Shown: positions 12,478 to 23,224 of the stretch, piece by piece
How positions within the stretch are numbered: position 1 is the first letter of the stretch
Layout of the letters: every line of letters starts with the position of its first letter
DNA from: Cordia subcordata
Lineage: Eukaryota; Streptophyta; Magnoliopsida; Boraginales; Cordiaceae
Assembly: GCA_028554755.1 (NCBI GenBank)
Contig: JAPTOF010000005.1
Location: 6,643,501-6,707,500, forward strand
DNA length: 64,000 nucleotides
Reading direction: 5' to 3'
Made by a program: the position numbers and the translations under genes
The notes under the pieces: generated by a model
The model's database searches: none
Told to the model about the DNA's origin: nothing
Seen by the model: the letters and a program-made list of their open reading frames with translations, nothing else

Positions 12478-13690
12478 AAAAAAAGGGGAGATCGTTAGAT
12501 ATATGTTTTGTTGATGAGTGTCTTGATGATGAATATATTGATGTGGAATGTTGCTTTGAGCTTAATTGTCTTATCTTTTTTCATATATTAAGGGGGAGTC
12601 ATGACTAGTAAAGATTCTAAATGTTTCAATCATAACTATGCATGTTATGATTGGGAGTCATATTTATTGAAGATTCCATTTAATTGTGCTTGAAGTGTTG
12701 TATAATCAATTCGAACATGTGTGGTTTGACTCAAGCACACATGTTTGAATTGTTTATATGATGATTTGACTCAAGCATTTAAATGCTTAACATGCTTTGG
12801 TTTGAGTCATTGATTGAACAGATAGGTATATGAGCTTCATGGAAGGACAAGTGTCAATAAGCTTATTCGTTTCAAATTCTTGAAACTCAAATTTAACGTC
12901 TTTTGAAGACTTGGAGTAAATGGGCAACATAAGAATGCAAACGGAAGGTATAAGGTGCATGTAGTAGTATTTCATTATATGGTTGCCTTGTAGATGCATT
13001 AAAACTCGTTTGCAAAACCATGTTAACATTTTGGGCACTTAAAATGTTTTCAAAACATTGTTTGTTCTCAGAAAAACTTAATTTGGAAGTATTTCTCAAA
13101 GAGTTCAGCAAAAGCTCTCTGGAGGGTAAGCCATCCCATTAATCAAATTCACCACCCTCTACCACCAGAGAGGGGATGAATGAGGTGTAGGCGAGGCATG
13201 CACGCAACTGCATGTCACCAATCTCAATCACTAGACAAGGAATGGATGAAATGCGGGCGAGTGGTGTAGCCAATTGCTATGATGGTACTCGACTATCAGT
13301 GACTACAGATTTGATAATCTTAATCGAAACTAGCCATTTTTTATACATTCCGCTTGATCTTATCCATTCTCGACATTTCAAAACTTAAATTTTGAATTAG
13401 CCTATATGTCTAACAACTATATTTTTTGAGTGTGTCTATAAATACATCATAATTGAGCCAAAATACATAGGTTAATACACATCTTTGAGAGAATCATTAG
13501 GGCTATTGTTGTATTATTTATGTTTTTTATATTTTAATTCTTTCTTTTTTACTGTCCACTGTAACTTTAAGGGCTGATATGCGTGTTTCAATTTCTTCTT
13601 TATTTTATATTTTTCTTCTTAACAATTAATCTCAATTTCTTTGATGTAACTCCCAATCAATCTATACATTATAATAGTTAAATAGTAGCA
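12478..13690 (+). mobile_element. Polypurine tract and Sirevirus-like LTR, second copy
   Basis: AAAAAAAGGGGAGAT (12478-12492) is a polypurine tract followed by CGTTAGATAT, a mutated TGTTAG start at 12493. The body from about 12750 is homologous to the first LTR copy (3625-4260). It contains a TATA-like CTATAAATACA at about 13436-13446, placed as expected for an LTR promoter. The upstream stretch 12200-12477 looks like element 3' non-coding sequence with GGGGGAGTCATG words. The right end is approximate. Confidence 0.6.
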
Positions 13691-13779
13691 CCCTTTCAAA
13701 CATTATAGTGTTATTTTTATATTATATATAAATGTCTAATTACTGCTTCAGTATATTTTTATATTTTGCTTCTTTCCTT

Positions 13780-14496
13780 TAGGGGTGTACACGAGCGGGT
13801 TAAGGCAATTATTTACTAATTTTCTAATCAAATTATTTTGGCTAGTTTATAATTGTGTGAAACCAAAATTGCCCAAAGTAATGACAAACTGATGATTTCA
13901 GCTAATTCAGTTTTTGGGCAGTTTTGAAATGTTTTAAGATTTGATAGTCACATATTTAATTATGTAACATCATTAACCTTGACACACCCAATTGCTGGAT
14001 ATACGGATTTTTGCATATTATAACTAAGAAGAAACTACACAAATTATAGCTTTTGTCACAATATGAAGTCATCTTGTGAGTAATTATTTTGTTGAGTATA
14101 AAATATTTTGATAGTCATGTGAAGATTTAGCATACAAGATTAATTTAGTGCGATAGACTTCTAAATAAAAACACGACCATTGTCATTAATTTTCTAGTCG
14201 AGATAAAATAGTCATAATTAATTGTCTTTTATGATGTGCCATTAAATCAATAACGTATTTGACCATTTTAATGCATAATATATATGTCTATGTATATGTT
14301 AATAATATAGCAGGCGATTTGGTTTGAATTGCAATTTTTACACCCAAAATTAAAAACCACACCGCCTACTCTAATTTTTAAAAAATAAAACCATAATTGA
14401 TCAAATGACTTCAAAAGCCACTGATTTACAATCGATTTGATTCGATCGGGAATCAAAATGGTTTTTGTAGTTTTTATGATTCTATGTACATCGCTA
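13780..14496. mobile_element. hAT-type MITE, 717 bp, with 8-bp target duplication
   Basis: The left end TAGGGGTGTACAC is matched by the right end GTACATCGCTA, an imperfect inverted repeat. The flanks CTTTCCTT (13772-13779) and CTTTCCTA (14497-14504) match at seven of eight positions, the size expected for hAT elements. The interior is AT-rich and non-coding. It is therefore a non-autonomous hAT-type element. Confidence 0.75.
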
Positions 14497-14504
14497 CTTT
14501 CCTA

Positions 14505-15105
14505 TCCATTATAATCTTTGGATACAAATTTAATGGTTGCTACCCATGTACCATGTGGTACTTCTCATTTCGCAAAAATGTAATTCCTCTATTTTCTATT
14601 AATTCCAATTGATTCTTTAACTTTCTTTTTTATACTTGTTTGCTAATTCTTTTTGCTTTTATCACAATCCATGCATTAGGATCGTTGGAGATGGCACTCC
14701 TCTATTGCTCCAGCTGATTTTTTTTTTTTTTTTAGTTTTTCCTTTTCAAAATTATAATAGATGGACATAATGTATCAATCAAACGGAAAATAAAGATTAA
14801 AAATAAATGCTTAAATCAAAAGAAATTAAATAAGATCTCATTAATTTATTAAAATTTAAAATAAAATTTATTAATCGTTAATTATATACAATAATACAAA
14901 ATAATAAGCTATAACATCCGCAGCATCGAATATTACTGCTAATTTATAACAGAATTAAAAAGTTTGATACTCCCTTAAGCATTACAAATTTTTTCCTCTA
15001 ACGCATGATGCCGCGGGTGCGTGCACGAGTTTGAGCAAACACTTGGAGGGCAAGCACTGCTGGGCTGTATGCTTTTTTTTTTTTTTTTGACAAGAAAAAT
15101 TGAGT
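14505..15105. other. Intergenic, AT-rich, no gene seen
   Basis: It contains two homopolymer T runs (about 14720-14733 and 15073-15088). I see no domain, transposon end or regulatory motif that I could defend. Confidence 0.5.
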
Positions 15106-15602
15106 CAGGGGTGAGCAAAAGCCGAACTAAACCGAATTGAGTTCAGTCTATTCAGTTCGGTTATTTGATCTATTCAGGTCATTTCGGTTATTTTCTTAAA
15201 AAAGTTTGATCTATTCGGTTCGGTTCGTGTAGCACGAAAATAACTGAATTAACCGAATTGTATTTTATATATAAAAAATATTTAATATTTTTTATATTAA
15301 GTAGGATATATATATTTTTTATTAGAATTTATTTATCTAATTATGCTTCTTTATATATTGTTTATGATATATTTAATGACTAAGAGTGACTAGTTTAGAT
15401 TTTATAGTATTTTTCATGCAACAAATTTTCCCTTTTCTATTTTTTAGTTTTTTTATAATTTTATTAGTCAACTTTAGTTTTAACTTAACCGAATAAACCA
15501 AAATATATTTCGATTTTGACTTATTTAGTTTTTAGATAATTCAGTTCAGTTTTTAAAATTAAAAGAACTTCAGTTCAGATAAAAATCGAAAGTTCACCCC
15601 TA
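15106..15602. mobile_element. hAT-type MITE with GTTCGG-rich subterminal repeats
   Basis: The left terminus CAGGGGTGAGC and the right terminus GTTCACCCCTA form an imperfect inverted repeat. Subterminal regions are rich in short CAGTTCGGTT and TTCAGTTCAG words on both sides. The flanks AATTGAGT and AATGAAAT agree at only five of eight positions, so the exact ends are uncertain. No coding capacity. Confidence 0.55.
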
Positions 15603-15699
15603 AATGAAATTGGTGGAAACCGATCACTGGTACAACCATTTAAGCCCAACCGCTAACTGGTAAATCTCGAATACTGTGTACGTCTCTTATATTATGCTT

Positions 15700-15939
15700 A
15701 AGATAAATTAAGTACACTCGACCAAGATAAGATAAGAGACTTAAATCGAACCAAGCCCATGCGCCGGATAGCGGTTATCACTAGGGCATCCCGGGACAAA
15801 AATAAATAAGAGTCTCTACACGTTGATTTAACGCAAGTATCCTTTTCAAAAAGACTGCCTTTGCATTGCTTTTTTCTCTCCGCGCTTCTGCTGCCTTGCT
15901 CAGTTGCTCCTACGCAAAAAGAAAGAAAAGAGAAGAGAA
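15700..15939 (+). promoter_or_regulatory. Promoter and 5' leader region of the cyclophilin gene
   Basis: This is the stretch between the MITE and the cyclophilin ATG. The last 50 bases are purine-rich (AAAAAGAAAGAAAAGAGAAGAG) and probably form the 5' leader. No clear TATA box is visible; an AAAATAAATAAG stretch near 15800 is the closest. The transcription start cannot be fixed from sequence alone. Confidence 0.35.
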
Positions 15940-18900
15940 ATGGCGTCAGGAGGTGGAAATGCTACTGCACCAGCGGCGGCGGCGGCGGGGGTGGTGGAGT
16001 GGCACCAGAGGCCACAAAACCCCAAAAACCCCGTTGTCTTCTTCGACGTCACCATCGGCAACATCCCTGCCGGCCGTATCAAGATGGAACTCTTCGCCGA
16101 CATCGCCCCTAAAACCACCGAAAACTTCAGGTACATTATCTCACGCTCCCTGCCCGAAACCCCAAATCACAAGCAAGACTAGCGATGATTAGTTTTTGTT
16201 TATTTATTTATTTTTTATTTTTTAGGACGAGCTAAAGTACACCACTTTGAACACTTGTATGTGGATAATTTTCTTCTTAGTCAGGTTAAATTAAAATTTT
16301 CGAACTAAATATATTGTAAAAGTACACATGTTTCTAGCAGAATCATTTGGGTTGTGACTTGTAAATAATTTTATAGTATGTTCTTGATTTATTGTTTTTC
16401 TATTTAGTACTAATATTGGGACTTTGGAGAGCACTCGACTAATTCGAAGCATGCCGTGCCGGCTCATACTAGAAGTAGTAGTTCATTGTTAGAGGCTAAA
16501 CTAATTGTTATAGTTAGGTCCTTTGATTTCTTTTTGTTGTTTTTTACACTTTCTAATGATTCTTTATTTTTTTTCCTGGCAGGCAGTTTTGCACCGGCGA
16601 GTACAGGTCAGTGAGTTCACTAATTATTGTTGGCGTAGTTCTCTGTATCATTTTCTGTTATGTTTAGTTTGCTAATGGGTATGATGGTATGCAATTTTCA
16701 GTTTATAGGACAATCAGGAACTTTACGAGGAACGCGTAAAAGTAGCTACTGAATATAAGCTATGTGGAAATTCACAAGCCTTGTGTCATTAGAAAGTATG
16801 GAGTGTGGACTAGAGGATATATGTTGAGTGTAAAGACTGAAAAGTTGATTGAATTATGTATTCCGAAATTATAAATTTTCGAAAAGGCATCACAAAAGTT
16901 TGTGTCTATATGTCAGATGGCTTCTGGAGTTCTTTTTTACACGTTCTGTGAAAGCTTGCAGCATTGAGGACTAAACAATTGACAGGACTTTTGGAAGATT
17001 GTGATGCAACTGAAAGTGTCAATTTTCATTTCTAAAGTTTCTTCAACACATTGCTTGTCCATTTTCTCTAGCTTCTTAAGTCATTGTGGCAAAGCATGTT
17101 CTAGTCCCAAGCCAGGAGATCGCTTCATATTTGGAAAAAGATGTTACTGTTGCATTGTTTCTTACTGCAGTATTCGCTGCCCTTGTTTTTGTTTTTGTTG
17201 GAGTGTTTGTATTAGTTGGCAGCCAAGTAACCTACTTGTTGTTTTTGGTGCAAAGTTCTCTGCATGTGCATTTCTCCTGATGTCTTTGTTGGTTCATCTG
17301 ATTTGGGGATTTCCAGGAAAGCAGGATTACCTGTTGGTTATAAGGGATGCCAATTCCATAGGGTCATCAAGGATTTCATGATTCAGGCTGGTGATTTTGT
17401 GAAGGTCTGTCAGCTTTATAATCTTTGTTTTAACTTGAGTATTTAAATACTTGGTACATGTTATCAAGATCTCTATGCAGTCTTCATTGTTGTTCTTCTG
17501 CATTCCTGACTATATGCTGGTTTGGGCTTCAGTGCTTTGCCCATCTAATACATGTCAAGAAGGAGCATAGGCTGAAAAGATGTTTAGTTTGGAAGTTTAA
17601 GATAATAATGACAACATTAGCAATTCTGATAATTTTTGCTGGAGTTAATGCTAGTGAAGAGGAGACCATTACTAGCTCAAGAGGTATTAGATTTTACTTC
17701 CAGTAAAGGTTTTCTTTGTATAATACTGTTTTCTTCGTAGAATACTGCTGCAATGATGCTATTATCTCTTGCTTGCCTTACTCTGGGGTCCGACAGTTCT
17801 ATGTCTCCTCTGAATATCTAACCATTCGGAGCACCAATTTTTCTAGTAACATTATCAAACTGTAAGATGTACTATGCTTTGCTTTACTCGAACCAATCTA
17901 TCAAATGTCTTCGGACCTAATGAGAGTTGGTCCTCTTAGTTATGATTATCTGGAATAAATTTAACTTGAGTAGCATGAAATATCTTCTGTTTTTGATATG
18001 GTATGAGAAAGTATTGGTAGCGAATTACTAACACACTTCTAGTTATCCTCACAATGGGGTAACTCTCACCGGTCTTGATTGTGAAATCAACTCCGACGAA
18101 AGAACTATTTTGGTTCTCAAAGATTTGAGGCATATATTTCTGACAGCAGTTTCTGCTCCGTTATACGTTTTTCTCTTCTGATATTTTGCCTTACTGTGCA
18201 GGGCGACGGTAGTGGATGTGTTTCCATATATGGAAGCAAGTTTGAGGATGAAAATTTCATAGCCAAGCATACTGGTCCTGGTTTATTATCAATGGTATTA
18301 CATTGTATGCCTTGTTGTAGCTTCTCTTTTGTTCTGTTATTGCTGGTGACATGTCCCCCTGCGAGCAATTATTTGTTTTGTTTAGTCCTGTTGGTGCGTA
18401 CTGTTACTTGGGTCAGCTGGTGTCTCAAGAACTCCAGTAAACTGGTTAATGTCAAATACCTATTATATGTCTTGCTGCTGTATACGAGTAATAAAAGAAA
18501 AAGGATATAGTTTCTGGGAAGTAGATATCAAAATACTATGTACATTCACTTGATTGTTGTAGTGAAGTATTTCTTGTTTCCATTTGACTTGAGATTTGAA
18601 AATGAGAAGTTGATTGGGTTCAATTTCAATTTGATGGCAAATTTCTCAATGGTTAGATGACCCTGAGAGCTAAGGAGTGGTCTAGAACTTGTAGCTAATA
18701 CCTAGATTTGAATGAATCATTTTTGATGTGTAAAATTTCTGATTTGACATATTTCTGTCATAATATTAAGATGCTGAGTAAGCTATACTAACAATGATAT
18801 GTCATCTTGTTTCTGGCAGGCAAATAGTGGACCAAACACAAATGGCTGTCAGGTGAGACGCTAAGGATTCTCCATTATCACATAAATAGTTGTATATTCA

Positions 18901-19647
18901 TATCCTTGAATGTATGACCAGCAGTGCTGTTGTCTATATGATACCACGAACAAGTTTATGCACGTAAGGTGCGCTTTGTGCATAAGGAGTCATTATTAAT
19001 TCTAACTGACCTAATTTATCCGTGCAGTTTTTTATTACCTGCGCAAAGTGTGACTGGCTTGATAACAAGCATGTTGTCTTTGGGGTATGTGTTCTAGTTG
19101 CCTTCCTGATCTGCATCCAGTATTATTCTGTAATTATGAAGTCATGACCTAAGTTCTTGGGCTTTGCATCTTAGGGCCTGCTTGGATTGGCTTTTTTTCA
19201 GAAAAAAAACACTTTTTTTCCTGAAAATTTTTTATTAAATTTGCAATAACTATTTGATTTAGTTTCCAAAAAAGCTGAAACTCTAAAAAAAGCTCAAATA
19301 CAGTTTTTTTTAGAAGCTAGAATTTTCAGCTTTTCAAAAAAAGCTGTTTTTCATAAGCTGTTAAAAAAAAATGCTTTTGAAAAAAGCCAATCCAAACGAG
19401 CCCTTAGTTTGCTGTCTCTCTTACTAGTATAACTTAATTTGGGGTTCATAATTACTGTTGGTGCAATATAAGCATATTTTTTTGTTATCTAAAAATTTCC
19501 TTGTCTTTTCTTATTTTCTCCGTTTTTCCTTTCCAGAGGGTGCTTGGAGATGGTCTATTGGTAGTCCGAAAGATTGAGAATGTAGCAGTTGGAGCAAATA
19601 ACCGACCTAAGTTGGCATGCGTAATAGCTGAATGTGGCGAGATGTGA
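15940..19647 (+). CDS. CYP22: Peptidyl-prolyl cis-trans isomerase, U4/U6 snRNP cyclophilin (PPIH/CYP22 type)
   Basis: Seven exons with GT-AG introns give 198 residues: 15940-16130, 16583-16606, 17317-17404, 18202-18294, 18820-18852, 19028-19084 and 19537-19647. The first ATG in good context follows a purine-rich leader. The N-terminus has an Ala-rich run, then the single cyclophilin domain from about residue 30. Catalytic-pocket residues are present: FHR (Arg87), DFM (Phe92, Met93), Gln95, QFF (Gln143-Phe145), CDWLD (Trp153) and KHVVFG (His158). The C-terminus ECGEM and the inserts KCDW and [11 protein letters not shown] are characteristic of the PPIH branch, which binds the U4/U6 snRNP in the spliceosome. 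The family catalyses proline isomerisation, here in the nucleus. Exon 2 is only 24 bp. Intron 6 contains a Tourist-like MITE. Orthology to Arabidopsis CYP22 is inferred from recalled family features, not a search. Confidence 0.95.
19174..19403. mobile_element. Tourist-like MITE, copy 2, in cyclophilin intron 6
   Basis: A 230-bp element with termini GGGCCTGCTTGGATTGGC and GCCAATCCAAACGAGCCC is flanked by TTA on both sides (19171-19173 and 19404-19406). It is homologous to 7477-7704, which reads in the opposite orientation. It sits between exon 6 (ends 19084) and exon 7 (starts 19537), away from both splice sites, so splicing is probably unaffected. Confidence 0.9.
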
Positions 19648-20324
19648 AAGACATGCTGTACACATTCTCCTCTTTCAATTTCCTCAAGAGGTCCAAACAT
19701 AAAGCTAAGTTCTAGATGTAGGTTAGACATTTACTTACAGCAGTAGCTGCAATTTACACTCCGACTTATAGATGCAATTTTGCACTTGTCATTTGTATTT
19801 TCGACTCGAGCTTTTGCTTGCCATGAAGGGAAGTGCAACCAAACCCGAGTTTGTATGTCAAAATTATGTCCAGGTTTAGACTGATTCTTGATAAATCATA
19901 ATGATCAGTAATTGCTCAGTCGTTATAGTAGCCAATTTTTGTGGATTCTCTTGCCATGAATTTCTCAGCAAAGTGTGTATGTCTATAGAAGTGTGTAACC
20001 TGTTACTCTCTCACAAGTCACAGGAGAAGAAACAAAACAGTTTTAAGTTCATGTCTGAGCTTCCATATTAACTTCGTGAAAGGATAATAGCGAGATGGAA
20101 GTTCAATTTAAAATCGATGGACATTATAATGAGATATAAACTTGAAAAGGAACTTGATAGGATTGTCCCCTAGAAATTCCTCGTCATTTGAGTAAAAGTA
20201 ATCCAAAAGCATTTGAATTTAGATACATGTGGTGCAAAAATCCAACTGAGGAAATGTCGAACTTGCGAAGTAAACTTCAAACCACTTTTTAAGAAATTTC
20301 TGGGCAATGATATTCGAGGGATCT
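19648..20324. other. 3' flank of cyclophilin gene
   Basis: The first part (to about 20000) is presumably the 3' untranslated region and polyadenylation zone. Several AATAA-like words occur, for example AATATAA/ATAAATC near 19890, but none decides the 3' end. No other gene is visible. Confidence 0.4.
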
Positions 20325-20332
20325 CTCATCCC

Positions 20333-21063
20333 TAGGGATGGTAATGGGACAAGTGATTTAGGGTACCTGACATCGACTGACTAGATTAAAATCCGATAAA
20401 ATCTGTCTCGTTAAGAACCCGGAATGAATCCAAAACGATTAAAAATATCGTTAGGGTTTGGGATGGATCTGGGATTGACTCTCCGGTACCCGCATTCCCG
20501 AACCCGGTTATATATATACATATATGAATAGATATATATATGTGTGTGTGTGTGTGTTTACATATATAGGGAGGGGGGGTGTGTGTATAGGTGTTTTACA
20601 TTTATTAATTAATTATAGTTTTAAGTACATAAGTACATATTATGTACTAAAAATTAAGAAATTTTTTTTACTTTCTACTAATAGTAAGGTTTGAACCCTT
20701 AACTTTTTACTTTTTAAAATTTTATTATTTTGATGTATTTTAGGAATATTGTTTAGATTTTTTGAGAAAAATTATTTGATTGGTTAGTTTTTTAAAATTT
20801 AGTGATTTAATTCGATTTTCGGGGTTGAAAACATGTCTTAAATTCGGGTTTGGGACATTTCTTGTTAAAATTTTTATTTAAAATTTAATTTTTTTAACCG
20901 GATTTGGAACGTTCCGGGTACCCGTGAGTTTGGGATGTTCCAAAAATGAGATTTCCATTTAAATTTTATCCGGGTTTGGGACAAAAATGGGAATTGGGAT
21001 GCTATCCAAGTAGCGAGTTTAGGATTCCTTCATGGACAGGTACCCGTCCCGTTGCCATCTCTA
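20333..21063. mobile_element. hAT-type MITE, 731 bp, perfect 8-bp target duplication
   Basis: The ends TAGGGATGGTAATGGGAC and GTCCCGTTGCCATCTCTA are imperfect inverted repeats. The flanks CTCATCCC (20325-20332 and 21064-21071) are identical, as expected for a hAT insertion. Subterminal GGGTACC/GGTACCCG blocks occur on both sides. A (TA)n/(TG)n microsatellite lies at about 20510-20560. A tRNA B-box-like GGTTTGAACCCTT lies at about 20687-20699, which reads GGTTCAAACC on the other strand. The interior is non-coding. Confidence 0.9.
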
Positions 21064-21064
21064 C

Positions 21065-21496
21065 TCATCCCTTAGAAAGGATCCCATCCCCCGCATAACC
21101 TCCCCGAGAAAAAAAAAAAAAAAGAAGGCTATTGTTTCCGTGACCAAATATTTCTCCTCTTTTTCTCAGACAATTTATTTCTTTGATGATATTCCTTATA
21201 ATTTCTTGAGTCTGCTCATCACACTCCATATCTTGGAAAGATGCAAACTGATTCTTGAGGTCGTAAATCTGTAATCTGTTGTGTAGCTTGTTGCTTCTCT
21301 TGAAAAGACAAATACCTCTTTCGACAAGCCTTTCCTGCCACACGCCCCTCTCATGAACAGTTTGTTTACACTCGTCTAGGTTGGGCCAAAATGCTTCAAA
21401 ATCTTTAAGCACTTCTCCTCTAGCTTCTCCTCCCCCTCCATTTTGAGCAAAAGAGGAGAGCGGTCCGATTGGATAGCAGATTGCCCGCCCAACCAT
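21065..21496 (-). CDS. Unrecognised open frame, possible truncated gene
   Basis: From the ATG at 21496 the frame runs about 143 codons to a TGA at 21067-21065. That stop lies inside the 8-bp target duplication of the neighbouring MITE. The middle part is charged and helix-like, with the words FWPNLDECKQTV, ERGVWQERLVERG and CDEQTQEIIRNII, and has the composition of a real soluble or coiled-coil protein. I do not recognise the family. The last 25 codons come from a poly-T tract and look non-coding, so the true frame may end or splice earlier. It could be an exon of a gene cut off by the MITE insertion, or a chance frame. Confidence 0.3.
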   Translation of the reverse strand: MVGRAICYPIGPLSSFAQNGGGGEARGEVLKDFEAFWPNLDECKQTVHERGVWQERLVERGICLFKRSNKLHNRLQIYDLKNQFASFQDMECDEQTQEIIRNIIKEINCLRKRGEIFGHGNNSLLFFFFSRGGYAGDGILSKG

Positions 21497-21509
21497 GGGG
21501 AAAGCCAAA

Positions 21510-22896
21510 TTACAGCAAGCTCTATCTTTTCAGAGTTCATCTGATCCCTTCAGAGTTCAATTGGTCAATAGCCCTAAGGATGAACAGAGTCCACAAACAT
21601 ATGAAAAATGTGATACTTTTCAGTATCAGTTGTATGCTCTTTGCAGTTACTATTTCTCGGTTAATAACTACAAACTACACCAATCCCAGTAAATTATCCG
21701 CTTCCCCAGTAGAAAAAATATCACATCAGATTATGCTGGAGAAGAAAACCAAAACATCTACTGCTATATATGGAGTACAAAATCAGCTAAGCATTGCACT
21801 CTCTCTTGGCTAATCAAGTCTAACTTTTGCTCCTTTAGCCCCAAGAACCTAAAATTCAACAAGATAACAACTCTCTATCAATATAAATGTGATTCCAACA
21901 CAAAGTACATGGAAAATATACAGATTCTCCATTATGAAAACGAGTAGCAGCCTTGCATGCTTCTACTCCACATTTGTCACTGATGTTCCAAGTGTAGAAA
22001 CTGGCAGTATAAGCCGGACGTCACATGGCAATTACTATCCATTTGGCAGTCAGATGATCCTTGATAGAAGAAAAACCAGGAGGAGAAGAACCCCCTCTTT
22101 TGAATATGTTTCCATCTAGACCATCCAGTCAGCGAGCATAACACATTAATTAGAAGACCCATACGTCTGATCATGTCACTCCACCTGGAATCAAGTTGCA
22201 AAAACCATGCCCACAATTAAAGTCATCCGTCATATATTTCTGCTACTCCACAAAGTTCATGACCCTAGTCTGCTAGAAGTCATCAGCGATGCAATTCTTC
22301 TATGAGATTAAGAGAGAGGGATAGAGTTAAAAAGGCTATCATACCATGTTAATGCAGCTTATATGACACCCAGCAGAAATACCAGAATGTTAATGCGCGA
22401 AAGAAATGATAGTAGAACATGAAATTCAAAGTTAAAAAGCTATCTTCCGCAGATAGTCTCTTTCTTCGAAGAGCTAGAGTAGACAAAGCAGAGGTACACA
22501 CGTCTTTTAACGTGTCATGTATTCATTTGAAAGAGTATAAGAAGCTTCCTAAATCTAATAAAGCTCAACTATATTGAGAATATGGGTTCTTTATCAATGT
22601 AAACCATTTCAGCAATGTCACTAGTGTGTATTCAACTAAAGATAATTACCAAGATATCGGACCCCTCCATACTAACTCTCCAGTTACTCCTCTGCCTTAA
22701 CAAATTTAGCAACTTGATTAACATGATAAAACCTGTCCTTAGGATCCTGCATCAGAATGCAATTGCAGCTCCAGATCTGTCATACGTCGACAACTGAGAA
22801 AATGTAACACTTACAATTCTAGCAAAGACAAACAAAGATTCAGAATGTTTACCCATAGATTAGTGTCCAATAGAAAATAGATTGGCTAGTTTTAGT
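21510..22896. other. Intergenic region between convergent genes
   Basis: No open frame above about 115 codons and no recognisable domain or transposon end. Base composition is less extreme than in the surrounding repeats, so this could hold untranslated exons or a non-coding RNA, but nothing in the sequence shows it. Confidence 0.4.
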
Positions 22897-23154
22897 TTTC
22901 ACAACTCAAAATGGGTACTTAAGGCCAATAAGAAGTTGGTCAACATGCAGAAAACGGTATTGCAACATAAATCAAGGCTTCTAAAGAGGTTTAATGCAAA
23001 TTCAGATATCCCCACAGAACAAGTCTTTCACAACTCAAAATGGGTACTGAAGGCCAATAAGAAGTTGGTCAACAATGCAGAAAACTATGTTGCAACATAA
23101 ATTAAGACTTCTAAAGAGATTAATACACATTTGGATATCCCCACACAATAAGTC
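22897..23154. repeat. Two-copy tandem duplication, 129-bp unit
   Basis: The segment 22897-23025 and the following 23026-about 23154 share long blocks, starting TTTCACAACTCAAAATGGGT, then GGCCAATAAGAAGTTGGTCA and GATATCCCCACA, with about a dozen differences. The period is 129 bp. It ends 70 bp beyond the stop codon of the PPR gene, so it may lie in that gene's 3' untranslated region. Confidence 0.85.
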
Positions 23155-23224
23155 CTACATGCCAAATAAAGAGATATCTACCGAAGTAATAATACAAATG
23201 AACTAAAATCAGAATGAACAGACC

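Noticed and set aside
15904..15939. Longer cyclophilin N-terminus from an upstream in-frame codon
   Set aside because: The upstream codon is TTG. The first in-frame ATG at 15940 is the plausible plant start.
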